The notes under the pieces: model-generated
The model's input: the letters and a program-made list of their open reading frames with translations, nothing else
Database searches by the model: none
Told to the model about the DNA's origin: nothing
Assembly: GCA_025360355.1 (NCBI GenBank)
Contig: JANYCL010000231.1
Location: 1-8,903, forward strand
Length of the DNA: 8,903 bases
Direction of reading: 5' to 3'
Source of the DNA: Sphingobacteriaceae bacterium
Lineage (GTDB): Bacteria; Bacteroidota; Bacteroidia; B-17B0; Aurantibacillaceae
Shown here: positions 6,851 to 8,903 of the stretch, piece after piece
Numbering within the stretch: the first letter of the stretch is position 1
Layout: every line of letters begins with the position of its first letter
Translations under genes and position numbers: made by a program

Positions 6851-8464
6851 TCCGTACTGTTGAATGCCTGTGCAACTAGATACAGTAACTGTTGTAATAG
6901 CCGTACCTAAACAGCCATTAGCATCGGTAACATATAAAGTATAGTTCATATTAAAAGGTGGAGAAACTGAAATATTTGAACTGGTTGCTCCGGTGTTCCA
7001 GCTATATGTATACGCAGGAGTTCCTCCAACTGCAGTTGCATTTAAAGGCCCTGAACTTCCTGAACAGATCTGTAACGGATCAATACTTACATTAAGTGGT
7101 TGCGGTTGAGTTATTGATATAACCGTTGAAGTTGTAGAACAACTACTACTATTTACGGTCACAGTATAATTTCCGGCAGCAAGACTGTTTGTAATAGCAG
7201 ATGTATAACTACCCGGCGACCATAAATAAGAAAAACTTCCTGAGGTTGAAGGTGTAATTGTTGCAGAACCATTTGACATCCCATTACAAGTAGCACCTGC
7301 AGAAGTAGAAGTTAAGGAGAATGGGGCAACAGAATAACTTGCAGGAATATTATAAGCAATTCTGCTTGTTCCCCACTGTGCCATTTTAATTCCGGTTGAA
7401 ATTGCGTTATATGTAAAATTACAAGCTGCACCTATTGAATTTGGAGAATTTATCTCCGAAAAAAAGTATGTGTTTGGCTGCGGGATATATATTTTTCCAT
7501 TAGGGCCAAGTTCCATATATCCGAATTCGTAACCGCCGGAACCGGTATTGTACACATTAGTTAAGGAAGAAAGTATAGCCGATGAATTAAACGTTGATAC
7601 ATCATACTGAAAAACGCTGGAACCAAAAATGCTATTTACATAAACCTTTTTACTGTCAGGAGAAAATGCTGTTCCCCATGCATTACCTCCGTTACCAGGA
7701 ATTGAAATAGAATTACTTACAACCCCTGTAGTGATATTAAAATCAAAAAACTCAAATATATCCTGACAAGTTAATGCGTTTACAACTTTACTTCCATCAG
7801 GGGAGATAGTTAATTGGCCCATCGCATCATGTGCGCAACTTACACAACCACAACTATGAACTGATCCGATTGAACTTACAACTGAGGTTGTTGCAATTGA
7901 TGAAGCATCAACTTTAAATGCAACGAATTGATCTGAATTCCATTTATGTGATAATACCCAATAACAATTTGCCGGCGCGCTATAATAGGCGCAAATTTTT
8001 TCAGTCCATCCGCTTCCTAATGAAATATTTTTTTGCCCTACAACAACATCACCCAAACCGGAATTCAAATTCATATCAACAACAGAATAGGTTAGCCATC
8101 CTGGATTAGAAAACATGGTGGTTTGAAAAATAACATATTTATTCGGATTGCATGGTATTGGTACGATTAACGCACATTGACCTGCAGTATAATCTCCAAT
8201 CAAACCTGAACCATTCGGCATTATATTATTGTTTTTGTCCCAAACAGTATAACCGGTTGTATAAAATAAAAGATTACCGCTGGCATCAGAAATGGTACTT
8301 GAATTATCAGAATGATTAGAAGGAATAGAACTACTTATTATAGTTGGAGTAGAAGTATTGAAACTTAAACCAAAACCATTGCCAAGCTTCCAATTGTTTG
8401 CATATTGAGAACTTAGATTTAAGCTTACAAATGCGGCTAGTAAAAAAAGGTAAATTTTATTCAT
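6617..8464 (-). CDS. T9SS-exported surface protein: N-terminal beta-propeller, SprB-like repeat, Ig-like domain, type A sorting tail
   Basis: I chose the ATG at 8464 (615 residues) because it begins a clear signal peptide (MNKIYLFLLAAFVSLNLSSQ). The in-frame ATG at 8500 would add 12 unlikely residues and overlap proC. Residues about 22-375 resemble the propeller-like N-terminal region of many Bacteroidota surface proteins: ISDASGNLLFYTTG, then TVWDKNNNIMPNGSG, then blades with LTISPDGSKV and FSPDSKKVYVNS. Residues about 390-458 are a SprB-like repeat (TCNGMSNGSATI, then LAAGNYTVTV, then ITQPQPL). About 462-532 is an Ig/PKD-like domain (GGTPAYTYSWNTGAT, then YTLYVTDANGC). About 539-615 is a Por secretion tail (VYPNPFSETIFI, then LNNGIYFIQI, ending VKRIIKSN), which directs export through the outer membrane by T9SS and surface anchoring or release. 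It follows proC after 22 bases. The ligand or role (adhesion or matrix) is unknown. The low-complexity Ser/Thr/Asn content is normal for such proteins. Confidence 0.88.
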   Translation of the reverse strand: MNKIYLFLLAAFVSLNLSSQYANNWKLGNGFGLSFNTSTPTIISSSIPSNHSDNSSTISDASGNLLFYTTGYTVWDKNNNIMPNGSGLIGDYTAGQCALIVPIPCNPNKYVIFQTTMFSNPGWLTYSVVDMNLNSGLGDVVVGQKNISLGSGWTEKICAYYSAPANCYWVLSHKWNSDQFVAFKVDASSIATTSVVSSIGSVHSCGCVSCAHDAMGQLTISPDGSKVVNALTCQDIFEFFDFNITTGVVSNSISIPGNGGNAWGTAFSPDSKKVYVNSIFGSSVFQYDVSTFNSSAILSSLTNVYNTGSGGYEFGYMELGPNGKIYIPQPNTYFFSEINSPNSIGAACNFTYNAISTGIKMAQWGTSRIAYNIPASYSVAPFSLTSTSAGATCNGMSNGSATITPSTSGSFSYLWSPGSYTSAITNSLAAGNYTVTVNSSSCSTTSTVISITQPQPLNVSIDPLQICSGSSGPLNATAVGGTPAYTYSWNTGATSSNISVSPPFNMNYTLYVTDANGCLGTAITTVTVSSCTGIQQYGIENNISVYPNPFSETIFIQSSSPIDELVITNVLGEVVKRSKFTNGNFNGHDLNNGIYFIQIFYKNNLIGVKRIIKSN

Positions 8465-8486
8465 AGGATTAAATGTACAAATTATC

Positions 8487-8903
8487 TTAATCCTTAGCAA
8501 TTTTTTTATACGAAACAGTGATTCCTTTTATTAGAGAAGAACTTAGTCCGTTATGTTCCATTTCATTCAATCCTGCAATGGTACAGCCTTTTGGTGTTGT
8601 TACCTTATCAATTTCCTGCTCGGGGTGAGTTCCTTTCTTAATTAAGAGGTCTGCTGCCCCCTTTACGGTTTGAGCTACGATCTTACGCGCTGTTGCAGCA
8701 TCAAAACCAATTTCAATTCCGCCTTGTATGTTGGCGCGGATGTAACGCATCGCAAACGCAGTACCGCAAGCACCAATTATTGTAGCGGCCTCCATTAATA
8801 TTTCATCAATGAGAACAGTGGTGCCGAGCTTATCAAATAATCCTGTAACTTCTTCAATATCTTTTTTGTTTGCGTTTTGATAAGCTAAACAAGTCATGCT
8901 TTC
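8487..8903 (-). CDS. proC: Pyrroline-5-carboxylate reductase, C-terminal half (5' partial)
   Basis: This enzyme reduces 1-pyrroline-5-carboxylate to L-proline with NAD(P)H, the last step of proline synthesis in the cytoplasm. The frame is open to the right edge, so the Rossmann NAD(P)-binding half is outside the window; the full protein is usually about 265-275 residues. The visible part starts in the end of the Rossmann domain (FDKLGTTVLIDE) and contains the whole helical dimerisation domain. The VTTPKGCTIAGL loop (8568-8603) is the family's proline/P5C-binding VTSPGGTTIAGL segment. AAQTVKGAADLL-like helices (here VAQTVKGAADLLIKKGTHPE) match well. The family's ALSGSGPAY stretch is replaced by TIIGACGTAFAM at 8748-8783. 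From memory this is a Bacteroidota variant rather than damage. The T9SS-cargo gene follows after 22 bases on the same strand and may be read from the same transcript. Confidence 0.9.
   Translation of the reverse strand, partial: ESMTCLAYQNANKKDIEEVTGLFDKLGTTVLIDEILMEAATIIGACGTAFAMRYIRANIQGGIEIGFDAATARKIVAQTVKGAADLLIKKGTHPEQEIDKVTTPKGCTIAGLNEMEHNGLSSSLIKGITVSYKKIAKD

Noticed and set aside
6870..7300. SprB-like and Ig-like segments as a tandem DNA repeat
   Set aside because: The two domains share general beta-sandwich features (xxYxWxxG, YTVTV/YTLYV) but the nucleotide sequences do not align as repeats; they are different domain types.
1..8903. Defence system, mobile element, CRISPR array or RNA gene
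   Set aside because: No transposase, integrase, nuclease, reverse transcriptase or toxin-like gene, no spaced repeats, no inverted terminal repeats and no tRNA or rRNA-like segment were seen; genes are housekeeping, envelope and glycan functions.

Overview
This window looks like an ordinary chromosomal stretch of a Bacteroidota bacterium, probably in the Flavobacteriales/Sphingobacteriales/Chitinophagales range; I cannot place it more narrowly. The evidence is a secreted protein with a type IX secretion (T9SS) type A C-terminal sorting tail and a SprB-like repeat, a PD40-propeller envelope protein, a BshC bacillithiol enzyme, AT-rich DNA, A-rich leaders without clear Shine-Dalgarno sites, and a TAnnTTTG-type promoter box. 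Coding density is very high. The only gap longer than about 25 bases is the 66-base divergent region at 5446-5511, so no stretch of 300 bases lacks a gene.

Layout. (1) Bases 2-3301, plus strand: the 3' part of a PD40 beta-propeller protein gene (cut by the left window edge), then upp (uracil phosphoribosyltransferase), then bshC (bacillithiol synthase, cysteine-adding). Gaps are 7 and 8 bases, so they are probably co-transcribed. (2) Bases 3298-5445, minus strand: a SAM-dependent methyltransferase followed after 9 bases by a Wzx-like polysaccharide flippase. (3) Bases 5512-6624, plus strand: a family 4 (GT4) glycosyltransferase divergent from the methyltransferase. (4) Bases 6617-8903, minus strand: the 3' half of proC (cut by the right edge), then, 22 bases downstream, a roughly 615-residue T9SS-exported surface protein.

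How they fit together. The methyltransferase, flippase and glycosyltransferase look like a small surface-glycan module: sugar transfer, possible methyl decoration, and flipping of a lipid-linked glycan across the inner membrane. The T9SS cargo next to it is of the kind often anchored to a glycolipid in T9SS bacteria, but a functional link here is only inference. upp (pyrimidine salvage), bshC (low-molecular-weight thiol) and proC (proline synthesis) are housekeeping genes. Both convergent junctions overlap at their stop codons (4 and 8 bases), leaving no intergenic room for terminators.

I found no RNA genes, mobile elements, CRISPR arrays, long repeats or broken genes, and no convincing previously undescribed system. 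The points raised below are modest.
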